Source of the DNA: CAWAYR01 sp050250875
GTDB taxonomy: Bacteria > Acidobacteriota > Vicinamibacteria > Vicinamibacterales > UBA2999
Reading direction: 5' to 3'
DNA length: 64,000 nucleotides
Assembly: GCA_050250875.1 (NCBI GenBank)
Contig: JBFWNV010000002.1
Coordinates: 496,001 to 560,000, forward strand
Positions 45,314 through 54,278 of this stretch are shown in pieces. A program made the position numbers and the translations under genes. Numbering within the stretch: position 1 is the stretch's first letter; every line of letters starts with the position of its first letter. The notes beneath the pieces are model-generated. The model was given only the letters and a program-made list of their open reading frames with translations, did not search any database and was not told where the DNA came from.

Positions 45314-46257
45314 GCGACGCGCCCACCCCGTCGAGTTCGGCGACCGCGTCCGCCGACGTGCCGGCGGCGGCGCGCACGCCATCGGCGTTCGCCGACTACG
45401 TCACGCTCACCAAGCCGCGGCTCAACCTGCTGGTGGTGATGACGACCTGCGTCGCCTACTACGCGGGTCGGCGGGCCGGTGCGCCGTGGGCGGAGTTCGT
45501 CCACACCGTGGTCGGCACCACGCTGGTGGCAGCCGGCGCCTCGGCGCTCAATCAGGTGTGGGAACGCGACACCGACAAGCGGATGCGGCGCACGCGGCGT
45601 CGTCCGCTGCCCGACGCGCGGCTGGCGACCACGCCGGCGCTGCTGTTCGGCCTCGCCCTCACGCTGGCGGGCATCGCCGAGCTCTGGGCGTGGGTCAATC
45701 CGCTGTCGGCGCTGGTCGCGTTCGTCACGATGCTGACCTACGTGGCCTGGTACACGCCGCTCAAGCTGCGCTCGTCGCTGTCGACGATCGTCGGGGCGAT
45801 CCCGGGCGCGCTGCCGGCGCTCATCGGCTGGGCGGCGGCCACCGCGTCGCTGTCGCTGCCGGGCTGGTCGCTCTTCGCCATCGTGTTCTGCTGGCAGATG
45901 CCACACTTCCTGGCGATCGCCTGGATGCACCGCGACGACTACGCCCATGCCGGCATGCCGCTCCTGCCGGTGATCGAACCCGACGGCCGCAGCACCGGCC
46001 GCCAGGCGGTGCTCTACGCCGCCGCCACCATCCCGGTCAGCCTGCTCCCCACCGCCGTGGGCCTGGCCGGACCGCGCTATCTCGCCGCGGCGCTGGTGCT
46101 GGGCGCGATCGTCCTGTGGCTGGCCTTCGAGTTCGCGGCGACCCGATCGCACGCCGCGGCACGCCGACTGTTCTTCGCGACGATCATCTACCTGCCACTA
46201 CTATGGCTTGTGCTCGTCCTCGACAGCGGATTGGGGCCAGACCCCTTTCCTCGCTGA
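45310..46257 (+). CDS. ctaB: Protoheme IX farnesyltransferase (heme O synthase)
   Basis: 315-residue UbiA-type membrane enzyme that adds a farnesyl group to heme b for heme-copper oxidases. Motifs: YVTLTKPRLNLLVV, the first Asp-rich site NQVWERDTDKRMRRTRRRPL, YTPLKLRS and the second site WMHRDDYAHAGMPLLPV. About nine TM helices. The last ten codons (SGLGPDPFPR) are written by a 17-bp palindromic repeat at 46233-46249 and are not part of the usual protein, which should end near VLVLD. No cytochrome oxidase subunit genes are in the window. Confidence 0.92.
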   Translation: MSDAPTPSSSATASADVPAAARTPSAFADYVTLTKPRLNLLVVMTTCVAYYAGRRAGAPWAEFVHTVVGTTLVAAGASALNQVWERDTDKRMRRTRRRPLPDARLATTPALLFGLALTLAGIAELWAWVNPLSALVAFVTMLTYVAWYTPLKLRSSLSTIVGAIPGALPALIGWAAATASLSLPGWSLFAIVFCWQMPHFLAIAWMHRDDYAHAGMPLLPVIEPDGRSTGRQAVLYAAATIPVSLLPTAVGLAGPRYLAAALVLGAIVLWLAFEFAATRSHAAARRLFFATIIYLPLLWLVLVLDSGLGPDPFPR

Positions 46258-46334
46258 GCCAGACTTTGGTCGTGTCTCTACCAGAAAGGGGTCTGACCCC
46301 TATTCTGGGCGGAGCTTGAAAGGGGTCTGGCCCC
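46233..46334. repeat. Three copies of a 17-bp palindromic element
   Basis: GGGGCCAGACCCCTTTC at 46233-46249, GAAAGGGGTCTGACCCC at 46284-46300 and GAAAGGGGTCTGGCCCC at 46318-46334. Copy 1 is the exact reverse complement of copy 3; copy 2 differs from copy 3 at one base. Each is itself near-palindromic (GGGGTC-T-GACCCC in copy 2). The set lies between the convergent ctaB and hydrolase-fusion genes and resembles REP/BIME elements, possibly acting as a terminator. No REP-type transposase gene is in the window. Confidence 0.8.
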
Positions 46335-46338
46335 ATCG

Positions 46339-48789
46339 TCATGGGTAGAGCAGGTATCGCGCGCGTCGCCGGCGCCAGCCGGCCTCGGCGGCGGCCCAGC
46401 CGGCGGCGATCGCCGCCGGGTCCTCGCCGGCGCGCAGCCTGGCGAAGTCGGCCCGCGAGCCGAGCAGCCGCTCCGAGGTCTTCTTGTCGAAGGCGTCGCC
46501 GTGCAGCTTCCACATCGCCGAGGCGATCTCGACACCGAGCCGCGCCGGCTGCAGCACCTCGCGGTTGGTCACGACCATGAACACGCCCTGACACGCCTGC
46601 CCGGCGTGCACGCTCGACGCCGGCGTGAAGCTCACCGGGTAGAAGCGGATGCCCGGCAGCCCGCGGGCGTTGAGCGCCTGCGCCAGCCGCGGGCCGTCGA
46701 TCCACGGCGCGCCGATCTGCTCGAACGGCTGATCGGTGCCGCGGCCGACCGAGAGGTTCCCGTATTCGAGCGAGCCGATGCCCGGATAGAGCACCGCCTG
46801 GGTCAGGTTGCGCATGTTGGGCGACGGGTTCACCCAGGTGAGCCCGGTGTGATCGAACCACTGATCGCGGCGCCAGCCCTCGAGCCGCACGACCGTCAGG
46901 TCGGCGCCGATGCCGCGCTCGGCGTTGAAGAGCTGCGCCAGTTCGCCCAGCGTGAGGCCGTGGCGGATCGGCATCGGCATGTAGGCGATGAAGCTCAGCA
47001 GGTCGTCGTCGGGCAGCGGCCCTTCGATCTGCCAGCCGCCGATCGGATTCGGCCGATCGAGCACGACGACGCGGAGCTTGCGCTTCGCGGCCTCCTCCAT
47101 CACGTAGCCGAGCGTCGCCGGGTAGGTGTAGAAGCGGGCGCCGACGTCCTGCAGATCGACGACCAGCGTGTCGAGCCCCTGCAGCATCGCGTCGGTCGGC
47201 CGCCGCGTCTCGCCGTACAGCGAGTGGATGGGTAACCCGGTGGTCTCGTCCTTCGACGAGGGCACGTCCTCGTCGAGCACGCCGCGGATGCCGTGCTCGG
47301 GACTGAAGAGCGCGACCAGCGACACTCCCGGCGCCTTGTGCAGCAGGTCGATGGTCGAGGCGCCGCCGGCGGCGCGCCCGGTGTGGTTGGTGACGAGCCC
47401 GACCTTCTTGCCCTGCAGCAGGGCGAAGCCGTCGCGGGCCAGCACGTCGATGCCGGTGAGCACGCGCGTCGTCGGCGTGCCGGTGACCGGGCGGGCGGGG
47501 TCGGCGGTGGCGCCGAAGTCCGTCCCGGTGGTGCGCAGGGTCGTCGGCGCGTCGAACCCGGTGCCGCCGGTCAGCGCCGACGCGGCGATCGTGGCCACGC
47601 GGGCCCGCAGCGGCGTCACGTCGCCGGTGCCGTCGGGATGCAGGCGGCTCGACAGGAAGATCACGAACAGCTTCGTGCGCGGGTCGACCCAGATCGACGT
47701 GCCGGTGAACCCGGTGTGGCCGAACGAGCCGAGCGGCATCAGCTCGCCCCGGTTGGCCGAGAAGCTCGTGTCGACGTCCCAGCCCAGCCCGCGCTGCGCG
47801 CTCATCCCGGCCGGAGTCGCCGGCGTCGTCATCTTGGCGACGGTGAGCGGCGCCAGCACGCGGCGCGGTCCGAGGGCGCCGCCGCCGAGCAGCATGCGCG
47901 CGAAGCGGGTCATGTCCCGGGCCGTGCTGAACAGGCCGGCATGTCCGGCCACCCCGCCCATGCGCCGTGCCGTCGGATCGTGCACGACGCCGCGCAGCGG
48001 CTCGGCCTCGGGCGCCTTGCACGGCCAGGCGTCGAGAAAGCGGCAGCGCTCGGTGGGCGCGATGCGGCCGAGGCGCTCGAGCGGCGGCTGGAAACCGGTG
48101 TCGGTCATGCCGAGCGGCTCGAAGACATGCCGCGCCACGTACTGCTCGAGCGGCAGGCCCGACGCCCGCGCCACGATGTGGCCGAGCAGGAAGAAGTTGA
48201 TGTCGCTGTAGACGAACACCGCGCCGGGCGGTGCGGTGGGCACCTCGTTGACGGCCAGGTCGATGGCCGCCTCGTAGCCCTTCCAGGGCTCGCCGAGATC
48301 GACGTCGGGGCGCAGGCCCGAGACGTGGGTCAGCAGGTGGCGCACGGTGATGCCGCCCTTGCCGAAGCGTTCGAAGCCGGGCACCCACGACGCCACCGAA
48401 TCGGTGAGCCGCACGGTGCCCTGCTCGACCAGCTGCATCACCGCCGTGGTCGTCGCCACCACCTTGGTCAGCGACGCCATGTCGAAGATGGTGTCGAGCG
48501 TCATCGGCTCGGCCACCGGGGCCAGGGCCCGCTGGCCGAAGGCCTTCTCGTAGATCACCGTGTCGCCGCGGCCGACCACCACCACCGCCCCGGGCAGCTG
48601 GCGGGCGGCGATGGCGCGGGACACCACCTCGTCGATACCGGCCAGCCGGGCGGGGTCCACCCCGGCCGGCCGGGCCGCGGCCGGGGCCGGACGGGGGGCC
48701 GGCTGCGACCAGGCGAGCCCCGCCGGTGTCCAAAGGATCAGGGCGCAGAGAGTGGTGAAGGACGCGCGGCGGCGCTCGACGCTAGGCAT
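46339..48789 (-). CDS. Serine beta-lactamase-like / NamZ (DUF1343) fusion
   Basis: 816 residues. A signal peptide precedes a class C beta-lactamase-family domain (about 45-400) with SLTK at 106-109, YSD in VFVYSDINF, and HTGF near 350. A DUF1343 domain follows (about 435-790; VGLVTNHTGRA, LFSPEHGIRG, DLQDVGARFYTY, DRPNPIGG), the family of exo-beta-N-acetylmuramidases (NamZ, GH171). Joining the two gives one secreted protein likely to attack both the peptide and the MurNAc end of peptidoglycan fragments, for cell-wall recycling or predation on other bacteria. Confidence 0.88.
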   Translation of the reverse strand: MPSVERRRASFTTLCALILWTPAGLAWSQPAPRPAPAAARPAGVDPARLAGIDEVVSRAIAARQLPGAVVVVGRGDTVIYEKAFGQRALAPVAEPMTLDTIFDMASLTKVVATTTAVMQLVEQGTVRLTDSVASWVPGFERFGKGGITVRHLLTHVSGLRPDVDLGEPWKGYEAAIDLAVNEVPTAPPGAVFVYSDINFFLLGHIVARASGLPLEQYVARHVFEPLGMTDTGFQPPLERLGRIAPTERCRFLDAWPCKAPEAEPLRGVVHDPTARRMGGVAGHAGLFSTARDMTRFARMLLGGGALGPRRVLAPLTVAKMTTPATPAGMSAQRGLGWDVDTSFSANRGELMPLGSFGHTGFTGTSIWVDPRTKLFVIFLSSRLHPDGTGDVTPLRARVATIAASALTGGTGFDAPTTLRTTGTDFGATADPARPVTGTPTTRVLTGIDVLARDGFALLQGKKVGLVTNHTGRAAGGASTIDLLHKAPGVSLVALFSPEHGIRGVLDEDVPSSKDETTGLPIHSLYGETRRPTDAMLQGLDTLVVDLQDVGARFYTYPATLGYVMEEAAKRKLRVVVLDRPNPIGGWQIEGPLPDDDLLSFIAYMPMPIRHGLTLGELAQLFNAERGIGADLTVVRLEGWRRDQWFDHTGLTWVNPSPNMRNLTQAVLYPGIGSLEYGNLSVGRGTDQPFEQIGAPWIDGPRLAQALNARGLPGIRFYPVSFTPASSVHAGQACQGVFMVVTNREVLQPARLGVEIASAMWKLHGDAFDKKTSERLLGSRADFARLRAGEDPAAIAAGWAAAEAGWRRRRARYLLYP

Positions 48790-48810
48790 GATCTGTACCG
48801 CGCGCTAGCA

Positions 48811-48816
48811 TATACT
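48811..48816 (+). promoter_or_regulatory. Candidate -10 box for the TPR protein gene
   Basis: TATACT (5 of 6 to consensus) in the short divergent gap, 37 nt before the ATG at 48854; GGGAGAG serves as ribosome binding site. No strong -35 hexamer. Confidence 0.45.
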
Positions 48817-48853
48817 TGGAAGGTTTTCCGGATTTCCAGGGAGAGACACTACG

Positions 48854-49798
48854 ATGCGTGAAAGTCTGAAGCTGTCGCTCGCGGCCCTGGTGGTCGTGCT
48901 GCTCGGCGCCCTTCCCGCGGCGGCCCAGACCGGCCGCGTCGGCGGACTGGTGAAGGACGACAAGGGCCAGCCGCTCAAGGGCGCCACCGTGGTGGCCGAG
49001 AATCCCAACGCGTCGCCGCCGTCGTTCACCGCGACAACCGACGACAAGGGCCGCTTCTCGATCATCGGCCTGCGCGCCGGCACGTGGAAGCTCACGGCGT
49101 CGGCCCCCGGCTTCCAGCCCTCGGTGGGCCAGGTGCCGATCCGCACCATCGGTCAGCCCAACCCGCCGGTCGAGTTCACGCTCGCCCCCGGCGCCTCGGG
49201 ACCGGCCGGCGCACTGGCCGGCGTCAACACCAAGGAACTGCAGACCGAACTCGCCGCCGCCGACGCCAAGCTCGGCGCCAACGACTTCGACGGCGCGATC
49301 GCCGCCTACCAGGCGATGCTCACCAAGGTGCCGGCGCTGACGATGCTGCATCTGCAGATCGGCCGTGCCCAGCGCGGCAAGAAGGACTACGACGGCGCGC
49401 TGGCCTCCTACAAGAAGCTGCTCGAGGCCGACCCGAACAACGAGCGCGCCAAGATCGAGATTGGCATGACCCACCTCGAGAAGGGCGACTTCGCGGCGGC
49501 CGAGACGGCGCTGACCGAGGCGTCGCAGAGCATGAGCGCGAGCCGCGAGGTCTTCTACAACCTCGGCGAGGTCAAGTTCGCCAAGGGCGAAACCGACGCG
49601 GCGATGGCCGCCTACCAGCGCGCCATCGACATCGACGCCAACTGGGCCAAGCCCTACTTCAAGATGGGCCTGGGCAAGCTGCAGAAGGCCGACATGCCGG
49701 GCGCCCTCGAGATGATGGAGAAGGTGATCGCGGTCGAACCGAACTCCGCCGAGGCCGCCCAGGCCAAGGCCCTCATCGAGCAGCTCAAGAAGGGCTAA
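48854..49798 (+). CDS. Secreted carboxypeptidase-regulatory-like/TPR protein
   Basis: 314 residues: signal peptide (LAALVVVLLGALPAAAQ), a carboxypeptidase-regulatory-like beta domain (GRVGGLVKDDKGQPLKGATV to about residue 115), then five or so TPR units (LGANDFDGAIAAYQAMLTKV, KKDYDGALASYKKLLEADPN, AMAAYQRAIDIDANWAKPYF). Exported scaffold or partner-binding protein, a layout frequent in Acidobacteriota. It shares an operon with the sulfatase-like TPR protein 13 bp downstream. Confidence 0.82.
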   Translation: MRESLKLSLAALVVVLLGALPAAAQTGRVGGLVKDDKGQPLKGATVVAENPNASPPSFTATTDDKGRFSIIGLRAGTWKLTASAPGFQPSVGQVPIRTIGQPNPPVEFTLAPGASGPAGALAGVNTKELQTELAAADAKLGANDFDGAIAAYQAMLTKVPALTMLHLQIGRAQRGKKDYDGALASYKKLLEADPNNERAKIEIGMTHLEKGDFAAAETALTEASQSMSASREVFYNLGEVKFAKGETDAAMAAYQRAIDIDANWAKPYFKMGLGKLQKADMPGALEMMEKVIAVEPNSAEAAQAKALIEQLKKG

Positions 49799-49811
49799 CC
49801 GCCCGGCTCGA

Positions 49812-51971
49812 ATGTCAGTCAGCGCCAACCGGCGGCCCGCGGGGCCGCCGGCCTCGGCCGCCGGAAGGCGCAACCGCCGCGTTCTGGTCATCGTGGGCCT
49901 GTTCGCCGTGGCCGTCATCGCCGCGGCGCTGGTGGGCTGGCGCTTCGCGCGCGAGTCCACGCCCGTCACCGGCCCGATCCTCCTCATCTCGATCGATCCG
50001 CTGCGCGCCGACCGGCTGAGCGTGTACGGCGGCCGCGGTCCGGCCACGCCGCATCTCGCCCAGCTCGCCGGCGACGGCGTGGTCTTCACCCGCGCCTCGA
50101 CCCATTCCGCGTCGAGCCTGCCGGCGCACCTGTCGCTGCTGACCGGCCAGCTGCCCTTCGAGCACGGCGTGCGCGACGACGTCGGCTTCCGCCTCGCCGG
50201 CGACGTCGAGACGCTGGCCGCGCGGCTGGTGAGCCGGGGCTTCACCACCGGGGGTGCGGTGTCGACGGTCCTGCTCGATCCGCGGACCGGTGTCGATCGC
50301 GGCTTCACGCACTTCGACGCCGAGCGGCCGCGGCCCGCTGCCGCCCGGCTTTCCGATCCCGATCCGCTCGAACGCGACAGCGCGGCCACCGCGCAAGCCG
50401 CAGTGGCCTGGCTCGACGCGCAGGACTCGCCACGCCTCTTCTACCTGCTCCAGTTGAACGGCGTCACCACCCCGCCCGCCGCGCCATCGGCCGGGGGGAA
50501 TGAGCGCGGTCTCGGCAACAGCGAGGCGATGGCGGTCGGCGCCGCCGACGCCGCGCTCGGGAGCGTCCTCGACAGCCTGCGGCGCAAGGGCTGGTACGAC
50601 GACGCGCTGGTGATGGTGACGTCGGCGCACGGCGGCAGCCCCGACAGCGGCAGCGATCCCGGCCGCGGCTACACCCTTGAGGATCCGGTCCGGCGCGTGG
50701 CGCTGGTGGTGAAGATGCCCGGCGAGGCCGAGCCGCGCCAGGTGACCACGCCGCTGCAGCACATCGACATCGCCCCGACGGTGCTCGACCTGGTGCGGGC
50801 GCCGGGCGACTCCAGTCTGCGCGGCAGGTCGTTTCGCGGGCTGCTCGAAGGCGACGACGAGGGGTCGGCCGAGCGTCCAGCCTATGCCGAAGCGATGGCG
50901 GGGTCGCTGCGCTTCGGTTGGGCGCCACTCGTCGAGCCGGCCGACAGCGGCGGTGGCGCGTCGACCTCCGCGGCGACGCCGTCGGTGGTCACCGACGCCG
51001 AACGCGATGCGCTGGCCCGTCTGGGCGAGATCGCGCCGACCCTGCTGCCGCTCGCCGGTGCCGCCGGCGGCGCGCGGCCCGACCCGCGCACGATGGGTCC
51101 GGTGCTGAACAACTACCGGCAAGCGGCGCGACACGACGCCGACCGTGAGTTCGCCGCGGCGATCGCGGCCTATGAAGGCGTGGTCGCGGCACTGCCGGAC
51201 GACGCCAATGCCTGGTATCGGATCGGTCTCGGTGCGGCGCATCTCGGCCGGGTCGAGTCGGCGCTCGCCGCCTTCGATCGCGTGGAGGCGCTGCGTCCCG
51301 GCCGCGGCGACGGTCTGCTGGCGGCGGCACGCGTCGAGATCGAGGCCGGCGAGGTGGACCGCGCCGTCACGCGTCTGACGGCGGCTGTCGCCGGGTGGAC
51401 CGACGACACGCCGGGGCCGGTGCGCGCCGACGCCCACGCGTTGCTGGCCGCGATCGCCGCGGGCCGCCGGCGCCCCGACGAGGCCCGAGTGCAGGCCGCG
51501 CTGGCGGAGAAGGCCCTTTCCGGCCTGCCGTTCGGTACGTTCGTCGACGCCCGCCTGCTGCACGATGCCGGGGAGTACGCCAAGGCCCTGGCCGCCTTCG
51601 ACGAGGTGGCGGCAGCGCTCGACGGGCGCACGGGCGGATTCGACGGGCTGGCCTGGTATCGCGGCGACACGCTGGTGCGCCTGGAGCGCCTGGACGACGC
51701 CCGCGAAGTGTTCGAGGGGGCGATCGCCGCCGCCCCATTCGACGTGCGGGGCTACGTCAGCCTGGCGACGCTGCACCACACCCAAGGACGACACGACGAC
51801 GCCGTGGCCACCGTGGACCGGCTGCTCGTGGCGGTGCCGACGCCGGCGGGATGGGCGGCGGCGGCGCGCCTGTGGACGGCGATTGGCGAACGCGAGCTGG
51901 CGGCGTCGGTGCGCGCCTCGATCCGCGAACGCTTCAAGGGCGAGCCGGCACTCCGGCACCTGCCGCGCTGA
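49812..51971 (+). CDS. Sulfatase-like pseudoenzyme fused to TPR repeats
   Basis: 719 residues. N-terminal TM anchor (RRVLVIVGLFAVAVIAAALV), an alkaline phosphatase/sulfatase-superfamily domain (about 55-350), then TPR-like helices to the end. Metal-ligand opening SIDPLRAD is present, but the formylglycine site is S102-L-P-A-H instead of C/S-x-P-x-R, and the later metal motif SDHG has become SAHG. With formylglycine, Arg and Asp positions lost, sulfatase activity is unlikely; it may be a binding or scaffolding protein. Probably co-transcribed with the upstream TPR gene. Confidence 0.78.
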   Translation: MSVSANRRPAGPPASAAGRRNRRVLVIVGLFAVAVIAAALVGWRFARESTPVTGPILLISIDPLRADRLSVYGGRGPATPHLAQLAGDGVVFTRASTHSASSLPAHLSLLTGQLPFEHGVRDDVGFRLAGDVETLAARLVSRGFTTGGAVSTVLLDPRTGVDRGFTHFDAERPRPAAARLSDPDPLERDSAATAQAAVAWLDAQDSPRLFYLLQLNGVTTPPAAPSAGGNERGLGNSEAMAVGAADAALGSVLDSLRRKGWYDDALVMVTSAHGGSPDSGSDPGRGYTLEDPVRRVALVVKMPGEAEPRQVTTPLQHIDIAPTVLDLVRAPGDSSLRGRSFRGLLEGDDEGSAERPAYAEAMAGSLRFGWAPLVEPADSGGGASTSAATPSVVTDAERDALARLGEIAPTLLPLAGAAGGARPDPRTMGPVLNNYRQAARHDADREFAAAIAAYEGVVAALPDDANAWYRIGLGAAHLGRVESALAAFDRVEALRPGRGDGLLAAARVEIEAGEVDRAVTRLTAAVAGWTDDTPGPVRADAHALLAAIAAGRRRPDEARVQAALAEKALSGLPFGTFVDARLLHDAGEYAKALAAFDEVAAALDGRTGGFDGLAWYRGDTLVRLERLDDAREVFEGAIAAAPFDVRGYVSLATLHHTQGRHDDAVATVDRLLVAVPTPAGWAAAARLWTAIGERELAASVRASIRERFKGEPALRHLPR

Positions 51972-51992
51972 AGGCCGCTCGGGCTCAGCCCC

Positions 51993-54278
51993 TCAGCGGC
52001 CGCGCGGCGGGGTCACTCGCCGCTGCGCTTCCTCGATCATCCGGTCGATGTTCGGCGTCGCGGGATTCAGCTCGCGCGCCGTCCGCCAGCTGGCCAACGC
52101 GTCGTCGAAGCGGCCGGCCCGCGCCGCCAGCACGCCGCGAATCACGTGCGGCCGGGCGGCGCGCTCGTCGAGCGCGAGGGCGGCGCGGACGGCGGCCTCG
52201 GCGCCCTCGGCGTCGCCGCGCTGGGCCAGCAGCCACGCCAGCGTGGTCTGCTGTACCGCCGACTCCGGGAACGAGCGCAGGCTCTCGGCCAAATCGTGCT
52301 GCGCCCCGGCCAACGCCTCGCCGGCTCTACCCGGGGCGGTGACGACATCGAGCGCCAGCAGCGCTTCGGCGGCACGGGCGCGCACCACCCGGGCGTCGTC
52401 CACGACCCGCGCCATCAGCACGGCGAGGATGCGCTCATCGCGTTGCTCGAGCGAGCCGAGCGTGCGCACCGCCGCGGCGCGGACCATCGGCTCGGGATCC
52501 GACGCCGCGCCGAGCAGTGCGCCGAGCACGCGCGATTCGAGGGCCTGGCGCGGCCCGGACGACGCCGCGGCCACCGACGCGCGCGATGTCGAGGTCTGCG
52601 TCGCCGACGGCCCGCCGTCGAGCACCCGGTTCCCGGCCAGCGCCCCGATGTACTCGAGGGCGCTGGCGCGCAGCACCGCGCCCTGCGTGCGATCGACCGC
52701 CACCCCGGCCAGGGCCGGTACGGCCGACGCATCGCCGCTGCCGGCCTGGTACATGGTCGTGGCGAGGCGGGTGCTCTTCTGGCGCCGCTCGGTGTCGCCC
52801 CACCAGGCGTCCATCTGCCGGGCCGCCCATTCGGGCGTCTTGTCGTCGTGGCAGGTCGTGCAGGCGTTGGGCACGCCGAACGCCGCCGTCGTTTCCGGCA
52901 CCGGCGGCTGGAAGGTGTGATCGCGGCGGCGCATCAGCAGCCGCCAGTTGACGTCGCTCATATGGCAACCGACGCAGCGGCTGCCGGCCGAATCGGCGCC
53001 GTGGAAGGAATGGGCGGTGAGCTGCGCGTCGGTCCACGGGATGCGGCTGTCGGGCCCGTCGGCCGGCCGGCTCGAGATGCGCGGGCGCGTGCCGGCGGCG
53101 ATCGGCGTGGCGCCGGCGATCGGCTCCGCCGGCGGCGACTGGTGGCACTGCGTGCACAGGCGATCGCCCTCGCGGCCCTGGTGCACGTTCACCTTCAGCG
53201 AGAAGTCGAACCCGGAGCCGTGCGCGACATGGCAGCTCGTGCAGGTGACCGCGCCGGCCTTGAAGCAGCCCGACAGCGTGAGCGCCTGCGGCCGGTTGAA
53301 GCGGTTCGGGCGGCCGTCGGGCCAGAACTCGCCCTGGGCGTCGAACTCGGGCAGCGGCTCGCTCAGCAGGAACGGCAGCGCGTGGTCCTCGTAGCGATCG
53401 CCGGCCGCGAAGGTCGTGAACAGGTTGCGCTTGTTGCCGTGGCAGTAGGCGCAGCTGTCGAAGGTGCGCCGCGGATCGGCCGAGCGCGGCGAGAAGATCT
53501 TCAGGATGTCCGACAGCTGCCGGTTCGAGGCCCGCGAGCTGTAGCGCGGCATCGACGCCGGAGCCTTCGCCCACCCTTCGGTGAGGGCGATGTGGTCGCG
53601 GCCCGGGCCGTGGCAGGCCTCGCAGCCGATGCCCAGCTCGGTCCAGTGGGTGCGATAGGCCTTGGCGGCCGGCGCGTAGCCGCGATCGAGGTTGGTGGCG
53701 TGGCAGTTGAAGCAGTTGACGTTCCAGATCTGCTTCATGTCGTGCGCGCCGTCGGGAATGGGCGTGGTCTCCTTCCAGTCGAGCCACCGTCCGCTCTCGA
53801 CGTGCCAGAAGATCGGCAGCACGTACATCCGCCCGTCGGGCAGCGTGGACAAGTAGCCCTGGAAGCGCTTGCTGCCCAGCGTGTAGTCCACCCGGTAGGT
53901 CTCGGGCGGGCGATCGCCGGCCCGCATCGTCACCTGCGGCACGCCGTCGCGGCGGGCGAAGGTGTAGGCGCGGCCGTGGGCGCTGAAGGCCGCGCCGGCG
54001 GAGAAGTCGCCGAGGATCGTCGCGTCCCCGACCGGACGCGTCATCTGGATGTGCAGCGATGCCTTCCACTTGGCATAGGCCTCCTGGTGACACGACTCGC
54101 AGGCGGCCGAGCCGACGTAGCCGGCGGCGTCCGACGGCGCGGAGGTCGGCGCGGTCGACGGGACGGCCGCTGGCGGGGACGGGGCCTGCGGGCCGCGGCT
54201 CGCCGTCACCCAGGTGGTCGTGGCGAGCAAGGCGGCGGCGGCGGTCAGGAGGCCGGACGGAGCCATCCAGGCCAGCAT
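51993..54278 (-). CDS. Octaheme c-type cytochrome with HEAT/TPR-like C-terminus
   Basis: 761 residues. A signal peptide (LLTAAAALLATTTWVTAS) is followed by eight CxxCH heme sites: CESCH, CFNCH, CEACH, CAYCH, CTSCH, CTQCH, CVGCH, CTTCH, spread over about residues 50-430. Spacing resembles the cytochrome c554/multiheme reductase clan. After about residue 450 come HEAT-like segments (SDPEPMVRAAAVRTLGSLEQ) and TPR-type helices (RGDAEGAEAAVRAALALDE). Periplasmic electron carrier or reductase; substrate unknown. It converges on the TPR gene at 49812 and seems to be monocistronic. Confidence 0.87.
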   Translation of the reverse strand: MLAWMAPSGLLTAAAALLATTTWVTASRGPQAPSPPAAVPSTAPTSAPSDAAGYVGSAACESCHQEAYAKWKASLHIQMTRPVGDATILGDFSAGAAFSAHGRAYTFARRDGVPQVTMRAGDRPPETYRVDYTLGSKRFQGYLSTLPDGRMYVLPIFWHVESGRWLDWKETTPIPDGAHDMKQIWNVNCFNCHATNLDRGYAPAAKAYRTHWTELGIGCEACHGPGRDHIALTEGWAKAPASMPRYSSRASNRQLSDILKIFSPRSADPRRTFDSCAYCHGNKRNLFTTFAAGDRYEDHALPFLLSEPLPEFDAQGEFWPDGRPNRFNRPQALTLSGCFKAGAVTCTSCHVAHGSGFDFSLKVNVHQGREGDRLCTQCHQSPPAEPIAGATPIAAGTRPRISSRPADGPDSRIPWTDAQLTAHSFHGADSAGSRCVGCHMSDVNWRLLMRRRDHTFQPPVPETTAAFGVPNACTTCHDDKTPEWAARQMDAWWGDTERRQKSTRLATTMYQAGSGDASAVPALAGVAVDRTQGAVLRASALEYIGALAGNRVLDGGPSATQTSTSRASVAAASSGPRQALESRVLGALLGAASDPEPMVRAAAVRTLGSLEQRDERILAVLMARVVDDARVVRARAAEALLALDVVTAPGRAGEALAGAQHDLAESLRSFPESAVQQTTLAWLLAQRGDAEGAEAAVRAALALDERAARPHVIRGVLAARAGRFDDALASWRTARELNPATPNIDRMIEEAQRRVTPPRGR

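Noticed and set aside
46233..46334. An insertion sequence at the end of ctaB
   Set aside because: There is no transposase frame and the repeats are only 17 bp; a palindromic REP-like element is the better description.
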